DNA of 64,000 nucleotides, from NCBI GenBank assembly GCA_035968315.1, contig JAVYIN010000002.1:248001-312000 (forward strand), given 5' to 3'. Under the pieces are notes generated by a model. That model was not told the DNA's origin, did no database searches, and saw only the letters and a program-made list of their open reading frames with translations. A program made the position numbers and the translations under genes. Position 1 is the first letter of the stretch. Every line of letters starts with the position of its first letter. The stretch comes from Nitrospira sp. GTDB lineage: Bacteria; Nitrospirota; Nitrospiria; Nitrospirales; Nitrospiraceae. Shown in pieces: positions 16,257-24,977 of the stretch.

Positions 16257-19200
16257 TCAAGTCTCTTCCTGCGAGCGCCGATGCAGCACGCGATACAGAA
16301 TCGGCAAGACCACCAGAATCAACACAGCTGAGGTCAGCATGCCGCCCACGACGACACGGGCCAACGGCTGCTGCGACTGCGAGCCGATGCCCGTCGCCAC
16401 TGCAGCCGGCAAGAGTCCGATGGCGGCGGCCAGCGACGTCATCACCACGGGCCGCATCCGCACTTCGGCGCTCTTCATGATGGCCGACTCCATGTCGTGG
16501 CCTTCCCGCACGAGATCTTGAATCCGGCTGATCAAGATCAGCGCGCCCTGCACCGCCACGCCGAACAGCGAAATAAATCCCACTGCGGCGGAGATGCTGA
16601 AATGCGTGCCCGTCAGCGCGAGGGCCCAAATCCCGCCCACCAGCGAAAACGGCACGGCGAACAAGACCAAGGCCGCATCGCGCAGCGAGTGCAGCACGAA
16701 ATAAACGAGCAGAAAGATCAGCACCAGCGTCACCGGCACAATCTTCGCCAGCCGCATTTTCTCTTCCTGCAATTGATCATATTCGCCATGCCATTCCGTG
16801 CGGAAGCCTTCCGGCAAGGTCACCTGCTCCGCGATTTTGCGCTGCGCGTCCATCACCGTGCTTTCGAGGTCGCGCCCGCGCACGCTGAACTTGATCGGAA
16901 TGTAGCGCTCGTTATTCTCCCGGTACACGATGAAGGCGCCCGTCTGCTCCGACACGGTCGCCAGTTGCTTGATCGGAATGCGGGCTCCGTCGGGCGTGCT
17001 GATCTGGATGTGGCCGATGGCATCGATGTCCTGCCGGTATTCCGGCAGAAACCGCACGACGAGATCGAACCACTTTTCTCCTTCATACACCTGCGTCACA
17101 GCCTGGCCGCCGATCGCCGCCTGAATGACGTCGTTCACATCGCCGACCTGCAAGCCGTAGCGCGCGCATTCTTTCCGATCGACTTCGATGATCAGGTTCG
17201 GCTGCCCCATGAGATGGAACACCCCCAGATCCTTGACCCCTGGCACCTGCTTCATCACCTGCTCGATCCGGGCGGCTTCGGCCTCCAATTGACGCAAATC
17301 ATGCCCGTACAGTTTGATCGCGTTCTCGCCTTTGACGCCCGACATGGCTTCCTGCACATTGTCTTGAATGGCTTGCGAGAAGTTGAAATTCACACCGGGA
17401 ATCTCCGCCAATTCCTTTTCAATCTCCGCAATCAAATGGTGTTTGGTCGGCACGCTGGCCCGCCATTCCTTGAACGGTTTGAGGGTGACGAGAAACTCGG
17501 CATTGAAAAAACTGGTCGGATCGGTGCCGTCGTCGGGGCGGCCCAACTGCGAGGCCACATCGATGACTTCAGGATATTTGCGGAAAATCGTCCGCACGTC
17601 CGTCGCCAGCTGCGCGGCCTGTTCGAAGGAGATATCGACCGGCATGGTGGCCCGCATCCAGATATTGCCTTCTTCCAGGGCCGGCATGAACTCACCCCCG
17701 ATGAACGGCACCATCCCAATGGCCACCGCCAGCGCCGCCACGGCCCCTCCGATCACCAGCCATTCGTGGCCCAGCGCCCACCGCAGCGCGATGAGATAGT
17801 GGCGCTTGATCCATCCGACGATGGCCGTGTCCCGCTCTTCCACCTTGTCCGTGATCAGCAAGATGCAGAGCGCCGGGGCCAGGGTGAAGGCCATCATCAA
17901 CGCCCCGGTCAGCGCCAGCCCATAGGTCAGAGACATGGGCGCGAAGACCTTTCCGGGCACGCCGGTCATGGTGAAGAGCGGCAGGAACGCCACCACGATG
18001 ATCGTCGTGGCGAAGAAGATCGGCCGACCCACTTCGCGCGCCGCCCGCATCACGTGCATCGGCACGGTGAGCCCCGGCGCCCGCCTATGCGAGATGTGAT
18101 AGAAAATGCTCTCCACCATGATGAGCGTGGAATCGACGATGATGCCGAAGTCGATGGCCCCCAGCGAAATCAGGTTTGCCGAGTCTCCCCGCAGCACCAT
18201 AATGCAAAAGGTGAACAGCAATGCGACCGGCACGGTCAGCGCCACGATCACAGCGGTGCGCAGGTGTCCGATGAACACATAGAGAATGACGGAGACCAGC
18301 AGCACGCCGGCGATGAGCACGTCGATGACCGTCTCGATCGTCGTATGAATCAGCACGGTGCGGTCGTAGAACGTGGTGAGCGTGACGCCGCTCGGCAACC
18401 GGCGCTCATTCAACTCCTGCATCTTCTGGTGCACGCGCTCCAACACCGGGAGCGCTTTTTCACCCCGTTGCAGCAAGACGACCCCCTCCACAACGTCGTC
18501 CCGCTCATTGATGCCGACTTTGCCGAGCCGCACCCGGTAGCCCACGCTGGTCTGCCCGAGGTTCCGCACAAAGATCGGCGTCCCGTCTTTCTCCGCCACG
18601 ACGGTGTCGGCGATGTCGTCGAGGTCGCGCATCAGGCCCATCCCGCGGACATTGAAGCTCTGGGATCCCATGGTGAGGTAATTGCCCCCCACATCGGTGT
18701 TGTTCTGCGCGAGGGCCTGCATGATCTGATCTAAGGAGACGTTGAATCCGAGGAGCGCTCCCGGGTCCAGATCGACGTGGTATTCCTTCGTGGTCCCTCC
18801 GTAGGTGCTCACATCGATGACGCCCGGCACGCGCTTGAACTCACGGCGGATCTGCCAGTCCTGGATGGTCTTGAGCTCGGTGAGGCTCTTGCCCGGCCCC
18901 GTCACTTCATACCGAAAGATCTCGGCAATCGCGGACCAGGGGGAAATCGCCGGCTGGGCATTCTGCGGAAGCGTGAGGCTCTGCAACCGGTTCAACACCT
19001 CCTGCCGGTCCCGGAAATAGTCCGTGCCGAAGTCAAAATAGACTTTGATATCGCTGAGGCCGAAGATGGAGAGCGAGCGAATATCGGTCAGCCCCGGCAT
19101 GCCTTGCAAGGCGATTTCGATCGGCAGCGTGATGGCCCGCTCCATCTGCTCGGCAGACCACCCCGAATATTGGGTAATGACCTCGATCATCGGCGGAGAC

Positions 19201-19325
19201 GGATCGGGATAGGCGACCACGTCCAGCACGTGAAAGGCATAGAGGCCGCCAAACAGCAACACCAAGCCCGCCACGCACACAAACACCCGCTGCGTCAGCG
19301 CAAAACCGATAATCTTTTCGATCAT
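16257..19325 (-). CDS. czcA: CzcA/CusA-family heavy-metal RND efflux pump
   Basis: 1022 residues, the usual length of HME-RND pumps: one N-terminal helix, a large periplasmic loop, six helices, a second loop and six more helices. The TM4 proton-relay motif DFGIIVDSTLIMVES begins at D392. Periplasmic substrate-cleft and docking segments such as GWSAEQMERAITLPIE and MPALEEGN are present. The pump would export a divalent or monovalent metal using the proton gradient. The membrane-fusion (CzcB) and outer-membrane (CzcC) partners are missing on both sides, so it must borrow them or act alone. Its leader contains a large nested hairpin (19360-19431). Confidence 0.93.
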   Translation of the reverse strand: MIEKIIGFALTQRVFVCVAGLVLLFGGLYAFHVLDVVAYPDPSPPMIEVITQYSGWSAEQMERAITLPIEIALQGMPGLTDIRSLSIFGLSDIKVYFDFGTDYFRDRQEVLNRLQSLTLPQNAQPAISPWSAIAEIFRYEVTGPGKSLTELKTIQDWQIRREFKRVPGVIDVSTYGGTTKEYHVDLDPGALLGFNVSLDQIMQALAQNNTDVGGNYLTMGSQSFNVRGMGLMRDLDDIADTVVAEKDGTPIFVRNLGQTSVGYRVRLGKVGINERDDVVEGVVLLQRGEKALPVLERVHQKMQELNERRLPSGVTLTTFYDRTVLIHTTIETVIDVLIAGVLLVSVILYVFIGHLRTAVIVALTVPVALLFTFCIMVLRGDSANLISLGAIDFGIIVDSTLIMVESIFYHISHRRAPGLTVPMHVMRAAREVGRPIFFATTIIVVAFLPLFTMTGVPGKVFAPMSLTYGLALTGALMMAFTLAPALCILLITDKVEERDTAIVGWIKRHYLIALRWALGHEWLVIGGAVAALAVAIGMVPFIGGEFMPALEEGNIWMRATMPVDISFEQAAQLATDVRTIFRKYPEVIDVASQLGRPDDGTDPTSFFNAEFLVTLKPFKEWRASVPTKHHLIAEIEKELAEIPGVNFNFSQAIQDNVQEAMSGVKGENAIKLYGHDLRQLEAEAARIEQVMKQVPGVKDLGVFHLMGQPNLIIEVDRKECARYGLQVGDVNDVIQAAIGGQAVTQVYEGEKWFDLVVRFLPEYRQDIDAIGHIQISTPDGARIPIKQLATVSEQTGAFIVYRENNERYIPIKFSVRGRDLESTVMDAQRKIAEQVTLPEGFRTEWHGEYDQLQEEKMRLAKIVPVTLVLIFLLVYFVLHSLRDAALVLFAVPFSLVGGIWALALTGTHFSISAAVGFISLFGVAVQGALILISRIQDLVREGHDMESAIMKSAEVRMRPVVMTSLAAAIGLLPAAVATGIGSQSQQPLARVVVGGMLTSAVLILVVLPILYRVLHRRSQEET

Positions 19326-19359
19326 GAACCCCTGCCCCTCCCCGTTGAAACTGGAGTAG

Positions 19360-19431
19360 AGACATCGCGCTCAGGCCCATCGGCCTCCGCTCGAAAGCAC
19401 GGAGGCTCTGAGGCCGCGCAATGCGATGTCT
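19360..19431 (-). other. Nested inverted repeat in the czcA leader
   Basis: Three nested stems: AGACATCGC/GCGATGTCT (outer, 9 bp), CTCAG/CTGAG (middle, 5 bp) and GCCTCCG/CGGAGGC (inner, 7 bp) with a 10-base loop. It lies 35 bp upstream of the czcA ATG, between the small 106-residue gene and czcA. No T-run follows. Confidence 0.7.
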
Positions 19432-19455
19432 ATGGTTGTGAGGGAAAGAGAGAAC

Positions 19456-19776
19456 TCAGATGCGATACTGTGCGAGCTGTTGAAACAGGGGGCGGCTTTC
19501 ACGCGCTTCCAGCGGGCCACGTGAATGGGCTCTCACGGTGGAATCGACGGACACATACCCACCCAATGGCGCAGGCAAGAATGCCGCTACAGCCACCGGG
19601 CTGAACTCATCGTCAGACTCCTCCAGCTCTGGATCGATAGCCTGGTCCCACGTCACCCAGGGATAGGCGAACTCGTCGCTCAAATCCACGACGTCGAGCA
19701 GGGCCATTCCGGTCATGAGCAGCCAGACGGACAGGATCACCACAAGCTGTTTGGGGATGGTACTGCCGATCAACAT
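19456..19776 (-). CDS. Small exported or membrane protein of unknown function
   Basis: 106 residues with one hydrophobic segment (about 10-28), then an acidic stretch (DPELEESDDEF) and a basic C-terminus. No family is recognised. It lies 31 bp downstream of tRNA-Thr with no terminator between, and upstream of czcA. The acidic patch could bind metal, which would fit czcA, but that is speculation. The ribosome site is weak, so the gene might not be real. Confidence 0.45.
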   Translation of the reverse strand: MLIGSTIPKQLVVILSVWLLMTGMALLDVVDLSDEFAYPWVTWDQAIDPELEESDDEFSPVAVAAFLPAPLGGYVSVDSTVRAHSRGPLEARESRPLFQQLAQYRI

Positions 19777-19807
19777 ACGAATCCACCAAGAGGATTCTGA
19801 CTAGTTA

Positions 19808-19883
19808 TGGAGCCGACGACCCGGATTGAACGGGCGACCTGCTGTTTACGAAACAGCTGCTCTACCAACTGAGCTACGTCGGC
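19808..19883 (-). tRNA. tRNA-Thr (CGU anticodon)
   Basis: Folds as a full cloverleaf on the minus strand: 7-bp acceptor GCCGACG/CGTCGGC, D-arm GCTC/GAGC, anticodon stem GCTGT/ACAGC with loop TTCGTAA (anticodon CGT, decoding ACG), and T-arm CCCG-TTCAATC-CGGG. The CCA end is encoded (19808-19810). Confidence 0.96.
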
Positions 19884-19944
19884 ATCCTGGCGCTGATGGA
19901 GGGGGATCGGACCTGTCCGAGGCCGATCGACATTTCAGGGGGCC

Positions 19945-19974
19945 ATGATAACGGCCCACGGCGCGGCCTGTCAA
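19945..19974 (-). promoter_or_regulatory. Promoter of tRNA-Thr
   Basis: TTGACA (19969-19974), 18-bp spacer, TATCAT (19945-19950); predicted start near 19938, about 55 bases before the tRNA. Confidence 0.65.
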
Positions 19975-20011
19975 CGCAGGAACGCCACAATGACCATCAC
20001 CCCCATATTTT

Positions 20012-22078
20012 TCATGAACCCGGGCCGATTCCCGACGCCGGCGCATTCGGAGACCCGGTGGAACCAGGGCCTTCCTTCTTCACCGGCGTGGGGGGCTTGG
20101 GATTGTGGCCTTTGGCCATCGGCTGGATCCGGACCATCGCGCCGACTCCCGGCCCCGGCGCGCACAACGGCTCCTGCCCATTGCCGAATTGCTCGTGTGC
20201 CGCGCGGCTGACTTCTCCACGCGCATAGGCACAGAGCTCGCCCGCCACCACCGTGCCGTCCCGGTCGAGATCGGCCAGCCCTTGCAGGCCCTTGAGCAAC
20301 TGATAGGTAAAGAGTCCGTGCCGCGCCCGCTCATAATCATGGGCCTCTTGGAGTGCGTTGTTCCCGATCATCCACATCATCCTGGCACTCGGATCTGACA
20401 GACCGGCAGCCCACACGGGAGCCGCGCTGGCCTTGGGATCGGTGCCAGGCGCCGGCTCCACCGACACATCGAACATGAGAATGGCCCGCTGCAACGCCAG
20501 CCGCGCTAAGGATTCCTGAATCCGGCTGACCGCATACAGCCGCCCCACAGATGAAGTGGACCCGTCATACGGCACCAGCGAGACCGCTCCGGTTGCGCCA
20601 TCCACCAGCGCACGGCCGGCAAAAAACACATAGACGACCGTATTGGCCTCGGCGTGCGCCGGCAGCCACTCCTCGAATGCCTCCGTGAGATCCTGTTTCA
20701 ACGCCCGGCCATCGCGCAGGACCCGCACCCGATCGTTTCCCACGCCGGTGATGGCCTGCAGATAGGCGGCCATGACATCGGCATCGCGGCCGGCATATTT
20801 GAGCGGCGGCACCAGCTCATCCCGGAAATGGCCCACGCCGATCGCCAGCACCAACGCTTTCGGCTGCTTGACGGCCGCCGCCGGTTTCGGCGGCTGCTCC
20901 ACATCGATGAGGGCTTGCCCCTCGGCCACGCCTCCCGGCTTTACCAGCACGGTAAATTTCTTTGCCGGCGGCACCTGGGCCAGCGGACTGCCGGCGCGCA
21001 AACTCAACAACACTTCCCCGCGCAGCGGTTCCGTAACCCCCGCCACCGGTTTCGTGATCGTGGTTCGCTTGATTTCTCCCGGCTGCACCGTGCCCACGGC
21101 AATGGCAGGAGGCAGTTGGGCGATCAATTGATCCGTTCCCCCGACCAGCACTTCAACCCCTCTGGCCTCCGAGGGCCCGTCATTCTTAATTTCAATCTCG
21201 ATGGTCAATGGCTCGTCCGCCTGGAGCAGTTGATCCCGGCTCTCATCCCGCATGATCGCCCGGAAGGTCAATGAGGCTGGCGGGAGATCCATGGAACCGG
21301 ATGACGTGGACGGACTCGCCTGAGGTGGTACGCTTTGAACAGGAGGTGAACTGAGGTCCGGCCGTTCCTCACGAGACAGGCCGCCTGGCTGGCCCTGCGG
21401 CACAGCCGGCGGAGTCGCAGCCGTACTCGTGTCCGGCGAGGCCCCACTCAGCTTGGCCGAGGCCACCTCACGCACTGGCCGAGACTCCGCAAGCGGCTTG
21501 ATGACCGCCTCCGTCACGAGATTGGCGGCCTCATTGACGATCGCATCCAGCCCGATGACCTCACAAGACGGATCGTGCACCGCCACCGTGCCACGCCCGG
21601 TCCGTTCAATGGTTTTCGAGAACAGGGTTTTGCCATCAGCGGCGACATAGGCCAGATCGAGGCCGATGGTCACGGTCGCGGGGTAGACCGCCTCTCCTTT
21701 TCGTGGGATCGCGAGCTCGATGCGCTGGCTCACCAGAGCGGCTTCGATCACCCCATCCGCCGGAGAGGAAGCCGCCGGCATCATGCGTTGAAACACACGC
21801 CCGAGTTTCTGTTGAACCGCCGAAGCCAGCGGCCTGCCCATGGCGATTGTCCGCGATTCACCGCAGGCGTTCTGATAGGTTCCTCCGGCCTCCATCATGG
21901 CGGGATGGAACCGCAGGGCGGGAGTCAAGGAGTAGGGAAGCGTGGCGGACGAACTGCGCCCGCTGGTGAACCAGGCGCATCCGGCCAGTGACAGCACCAA
22001 CACTCCGGCCAGCAGGCTTCCGAGCCAGCTGCGGAGAGGTCCGAATCGGATCGATTGCTGAAATGATCGTCGCATCAT
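20012..22078 (-). CDS. Caspase-like (C14) lipoprotein, predicted catalytically inactive
   Basis: 688 residues from ATG 22078 (ATG 22075 also possible). The lipobox LSLAGC places it at the membrane. An N-terminal CsgG-like/envelope region is followed by a low-complexity Pro/Ser linker (about 200-260), an Ig/CARDB-like domain (about 265-370) and a caspase-fold domain (about 400-600). In the caspase fold the usual AGHG is AGR489A and the usual DACxS is D537-V-S539-V. Both the catalytic His and Cys are therefore missing. A DLDRDGTVVAGEL segment, EF-hand-like, follows. Known relatives include dead caspase homologues used for binding. It is upstream of tRNA-Thr on the same strand and divergent from ubiA. 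Confidence 0.82.
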   Translation of the reverse strand: MMRRSFQQSIRFGPLRSWLGSLLAGVLVLSLAGCAWFTSGRSSSATLPYSLTPALRFHPAMMEAGGTYQNACGESRTIAMGRPLASAVQQKLGRVFQRMMPAASSPADGVIEAALVSQRIELAIPRKGEAVYPATVTIGLDLAYVAADGKTLFSKTIERTGRGTVAVHDPSCEVIGLDAIVNEAANLVTEAVIKPLAESRPVREVASAKLSGASPDTSTAATPPAVPQGQPGGLSREERPDLSSPPVQSVPPQASPSTSSGSMDLPPASLTFRAIMRDESRDQLLQADEPLTIEIEIKNDGPSEARGVEVLVGGTDQLIAQLPPAIAVGTVQPGEIKRTTITKPVAGVTEPLRGEVLLSLRAGSPLAQVPPAKKFTVLVKPGGVAEGQALIDVEQPPKPAAAVKQPKALVLAIGVGHFRDELVPPLKYAGRDADVMAAYLQAITGVGNDRVRVLRDGRALKQDLTEAFEEWLPAHAEANTVVYVFFAGRALVDGATGAVSLVPYDGSTSSVGRLYAVSRIQESLARLALQRAILMFDVSVEPAPGTDPKASAAPVWAAGLSDPSARMMWMIGNNALQEAHDYERARHGLFTYQLLKGLQGLADLDRDGTVVAGELCAYARGEVSRAAHEQFGNGQEPLCAPGPGVGAMVRIQPMAKGHNPKPPTPVKKEGPGSTGSPNAPASGIGPGS

Positions 22079-22154
22079 GTCGTTATAACGAACTCCGCCA
22101 GGCTTCCACAACCGAACCAGCCGATGGCCCACGCCCCGCTGGTGATCGCCTGAA

Positions 22155-22184
22155 TTGTTTTTCGCCAGCCGGCTGAGCTAAGGT
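22155..22184 (+). promoter_or_regulatory. Promoter of ubiA-like gene, nearly leaderless
   Basis: TTGTTT (22155-22160), 18-bp spacer, TAAGGT (22179-22184); predicted start about one base before the ATG at 22192. Confidence 0.45.
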
Positions 22185-22191
22185 TCTTCCG

Positions 22192-23085
22192 ATGGATGAT
22201 CGCGCGGTTCCGCCTCATGCTCGCCCGCAAGGGATGCCCTGGTCCGCTCTATTCCGGCTGATCCGCCTGCGGAATCAGACCGGGACCCTGTTGCTGGCGC
22301 TGCCCTCACTCTGGTCGCTGGCGCTCGCGGAACGGGGCCTGCCTTCCGGCCGGCTCTTCGCGATCTTTCTCGCCGGCTCGTTTCTCATGCGCAGTGCCGG
22401 CGTCATTCTGAACGATCTGGCCGATCGCTCGTTCGATCGCCATGTGACTCGCACCAAGACCAGGCCGCTGGCCTCAGGAGAACTCCGTCCGGCACAAGCC
22501 GTGGTCCTGCTGGTGATCCTATTGGTCGCCGCCGGGGGCCTCTTGCTGTTCCTGAACGGCCTGACTCGCTGGCTTGCCCCCATCGCCGTGCTGTTGTCGG
22601 CCTTGTACCCATTCTGCAAACGGGTCATTCACATTCCGCAGGCGGTGCTGGGCATCGCCTTCGGGTGGGGCGCCATCATGGCTTGGGCCGCGTCACGCGG
22701 GACGCTTGACACGCCTGCGTGGCTTCTCTTTGCGGCGACTATTGCCTGGGCCATTGCCTACGATACGATCTATGCGCTCCAAGACCGTGACGATGACCGC
22801 CGGATCGGGGTGAAATCAGCCGCGCTATTCTTTGGATCGTCGACGTGGATGGCGGTTGGCGTGGCCCTGAGCCTCATGCTGATTCTGCTGGGAGTCTCAG
22901 GACGACTGACCGATATCGGCGGGATGTATTATCTGGCCCTGTGCGGCGTGGGGCTGTTTTTTGCTTCGCAAGTTCGCACCCTGCGAGGCGTGGTCAGCCC
23001 GTCTGACGCCCGTCTGATGTTTCAAGCCCACGTATGGGCCGGCCTGTTCATTCTGGCCGGCCTCATCGCAGGTTTTCTTTTATAA
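22192..23085 (+). CDS. ubiA: UbiA-family polyprenyltransferase
   Basis: 297 residues with about eight membrane helices. Both Mg-prenyl-diphosphate motifs are present: NDLADRSFD (N74, D75, D78, D82) and a later DRDDDRRIG. UbiA enzymes attach an isoprenoid chain to an aromatic acceptor, usually 4-hydroxybenzoate. If the organism uses menaquinone by the futalosine route, this could instead be the MqnP step. The gene stands alone; its 3' end is only 5 bp from the convergent end of the respiratory operon. Quinone supply for that operon is a natural link. Confidence 0.88.
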   Translation: MDDRAVPPHARPQGMPWSALFRLIRLRNQTGTLLLALPSLWSLALAERGLPSGRLFAIFLAGSFLMRSAGVILNDLADRSFDRHVTRTKTRPLASGELRPAQAVVLLVILLVAAGGLLLFLNGLTRWLAPIAVLLSALYPFCKRVIHIPQAVLGIAFGWGAIMAWAASRGTLDTPAWLLFAATIAWAIAYDTIYALQDRDDDRRIGVKSAALFFGSSTWMAVGVALSLMLILLGVSGRLTDIGGMYYLALCGVGLFFASQVRTLRGVVSPSDARLMFQAHVWAGLFILAGLIAGFLL

Positions 23086-23090
23086 CGAAC

Positions 23091-24095
23091 TCAGCTGGCC
23101 GGCTTCACTGCGGCCGGGGCTTCTTCGGCTTTAGGTGCGCGCAACGTACCCAGATAGGTCGTCACGGCCTTCGCATCGGCATCGCTCAACCCCAATGCCG
23201 GCATGCGCGTCTCCGGTTTCATGGCCTGCGGGTTCTTGAGCCACCGGTAAATCCAGGTGCCGTTCAAACGGAATCCCGCACGATCCAAGGCCGGCCCGAC
23301 CTTCCCGCCTTCTTCGGCGATGCTATGGCAGCCATTGCAGCCGTACTTGTTCTGATAGAGGCGCTTGCCCAGCTCAACCTGCTGCGCCATCACTTCCGGC
23401 GTCATGGTCAAATCCGGGCGGGCCACGTTCTGGCCCTTGCCTGGCCGCATGGAGAAGTTATTGAGGCTCGCTTGCGCGGCATCGAGTTCCTTCTTGGCCG
23501 CCGCCATCGCCGCCTGCTCTTTGGCATAGAGGGACTCGTCCACTTCGGCTTCTTTCTTTTCTGCTTCCTCGCTGGCCTTCTTTTCCGCCGCCTCGAAAGT
23601 CTGCTTCGCCTGCTCGAATTTCTCCTGCGCCGTCTTCAAGCCTTCGGCCAATTCCTTCTTGCGCTCTTCGACTTTAAACTCCAGCTTCATGCCATGAAGG
23701 GTTCTGACATAGCCGACGATCGACCAGATCTCATCCTCGGAGAGGGTGTACTTGAAGGTCGGCATGGTCGGCACGGCAAAGTCGTCGTCGCCGATTTTAT
23801 CCCCGCCCGGGCTGGTGTCCTTCATATCGCGGGAAATGGTATTGAAAATATCTTCGTCCTTAAAGGTGCCCATTTCCGACTTATTCGAGAGGTCTTTCGG
23901 CTTGGGGTCTGGCATCGAGGACCAATTAAAGCCCTCGTTCTGCCGTCCGTTTTCACCGTGGCAATGCATACAGTAGTGGGCGTACAACTCCTGCCCCTTC
24001 TTCTGCTGCTCATTGGCACAACCGCCTGCGGTCATCGCCCAGATCCCGATCAGGCCGGCGACCGTCCCGATGACTTGTAGTCTTGCCGCCTTCAT
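23091..24095 (-). CDS. Diheme c-type cytochrome with coiled-coil linker, lipoprotein-like
   Basis: 334 residues from ATG 24095, which overlaps the upstream gene's stop (ATGA); longer in-frame starts are rejected. A signal ends in AGGC26 (weak lipobox). The first haem site is C42-MHC-H46. A charged Lys/Glu/Ala coiled coil (about 145-210) follows, then a second haem site C253-NGC-H257 with a distal Met in PETRMPALGL. It is the last gene of the 11-gene respiratory operon and probably carries electrons between the membrane complex and soluble partners. The long coiled coil between haems is unusual. Confidence 0.9.
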   Translation of the reverse strand: MKAARLQVIGTVAGLIGIWAMTAGGCANEQQKKGQELYAHYCMHCHGENGRQNEGFNWSSMPDPKPKDLSNKSEMGTFKDEDIFNTISRDMKDTSPGGDKIGDDDFAVPTMPTFKYTLSEDEIWSIVGYVRTLHGMKLEFKVEERKKELAEGLKTAQEKFEQAKQTFEAAEKKASEEAEKKEAEVDESLYAKEQAAMAAAKKELDAAQASLNNFSMRPGKGQNVARPDLTMTPEVMAQQVELGKRLYQNKYGCNGCHSIAEEGGKVGPALDRAGFRLNGTWIYRWLKNPQAMKPETRMPALGLSDADAKAVTTYLGTLRAPKAEEAPAAVKPAS

Positions 24096-24925
24096 GCTGT
24101 CTGCCCTTTCTTCAATTTGCGGATCAGGACAAACTGAAACCCTAGGGCCAGCGCCGCTGCGAAGGCCGCATAGTAGTAGGCTGAATAATCCGGCGGAGCT
24201 TCGGCGCGGAAATACCACCAGGAAGAGACCGCCTTCTGAGATCCCTTTTCCACGATTTCGCCCGCGCCGTCTTTCCGGCCATCCCAGACCGCAAAGGAAA
24301 TATTGATAAACCCGCCTGGCGTAATCTGTGTATCTTCCGCAGCATGCTCCGTCGAAAGCGGACGGGAGAACACCACTTTCCACGTTCCATTGGCATAGGC
24401 CGCCTTGGCCTTCACATCCTGATGGCTCTGGATTTTCAAGGTCCCGAACCCCTGGGCGTTCATATCCACGCCCTTGTCATCCTTGTTCTTCCAATACCAG
24501 ATGTTGACCGGCCCCCCTTCGACCTGGGCCATGGGCTGCCCGTGGGCGAAGTGCGCTTTTTTATCTCCCACCATGAACTGCAACGCTGCGGCATCGTCAG
24601 GATCCTGGCTCGGGTCGGCATATTCCAAGAGAATGGCCACCTGTGTGCCATCGTGCAACGCCCGGACGGAAAGATCTTTGACCGTCACTTCTTGAATGCG
24701 GTTCGGCCAATGCACCTGGGGCGACATCGGGAACGTCGCCGGTTTCGCGCTGCTCCACACGGCCGCATTAGGATCATCGACAGGCAATGCGCCCTTGACC
24801 ATCGGCGCGCTGACCGACACGCCCTCCTGCGCCATGCTGAGCGTCGCTCCACCGAGGAGCAATGCGGCCGTCACCGCTACGCCCCCTCGCATGACCCACT
24901 GCCTCATTCGTTTTGCCGGTTTCAT
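24092..24925 (-). CDS. Haem-b binding gamma-subunit-like protein (EB_dh / NxrC-type)
   Basis: 277 residues with a signal peptide (about 12-32) and one C-terminal helix (about 252-270). The centre has the haem-binding beta-sandwich signatures of the ethylbenzene dehydrogenase gamma/DMSO-reductase-linked family: PANRIQEVTVKDLSV-like N-part, VAILLEYADPSQDPD, then ANGTWKVVFSRPL and INISFAVWDGRKDGAGE. In Nitrospira, candidate NxrC subunits belong to this family. No catalytic molybdenum subunit is in the window. Here it sits in a quinol/cytochrome operon, so it may serve as a haem-b electron relay. The assignment as NXR subunit is an inference. Confidence 0.78.
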   Translation of the reverse strand: MKPAKRMRQWVMRGGVAVTAALLLGGATLSMAQEGVSVSAPMVKGALPVDDPNAAVWSSAKPATFPMSPQVHWPNRIQEVTVKDLSVRALHDGTQVAILLEYADPSQDPDDAAALQFMVGDKKAHFAHGQPMAQVEGGPVNIWYWKNKDDKGVDMNAQGFGTLKIQSHQDVKAKAAYANGTWKVVFSRPLSTEHAAEDTQITPGGFINISFAVWDGRKDGAGEIVEKGSQKAVSSWWYFRAEAPPDYSAYYYAAFAAALALGFQFVLIRKLKKGQTA

Positions 24926-24977
24926 ACTGGCCTCGTTTTCAATGTGCGACTAGACGATATGCCACTGCCCAACCGCA

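Noticed and set aside
16497-18734. A 745-codon plus-strand open frame opposite czcA
   Set aside because: It mirrors the czcA gene in the other strand and has His/Gln/Arg-rich composition with no family match.
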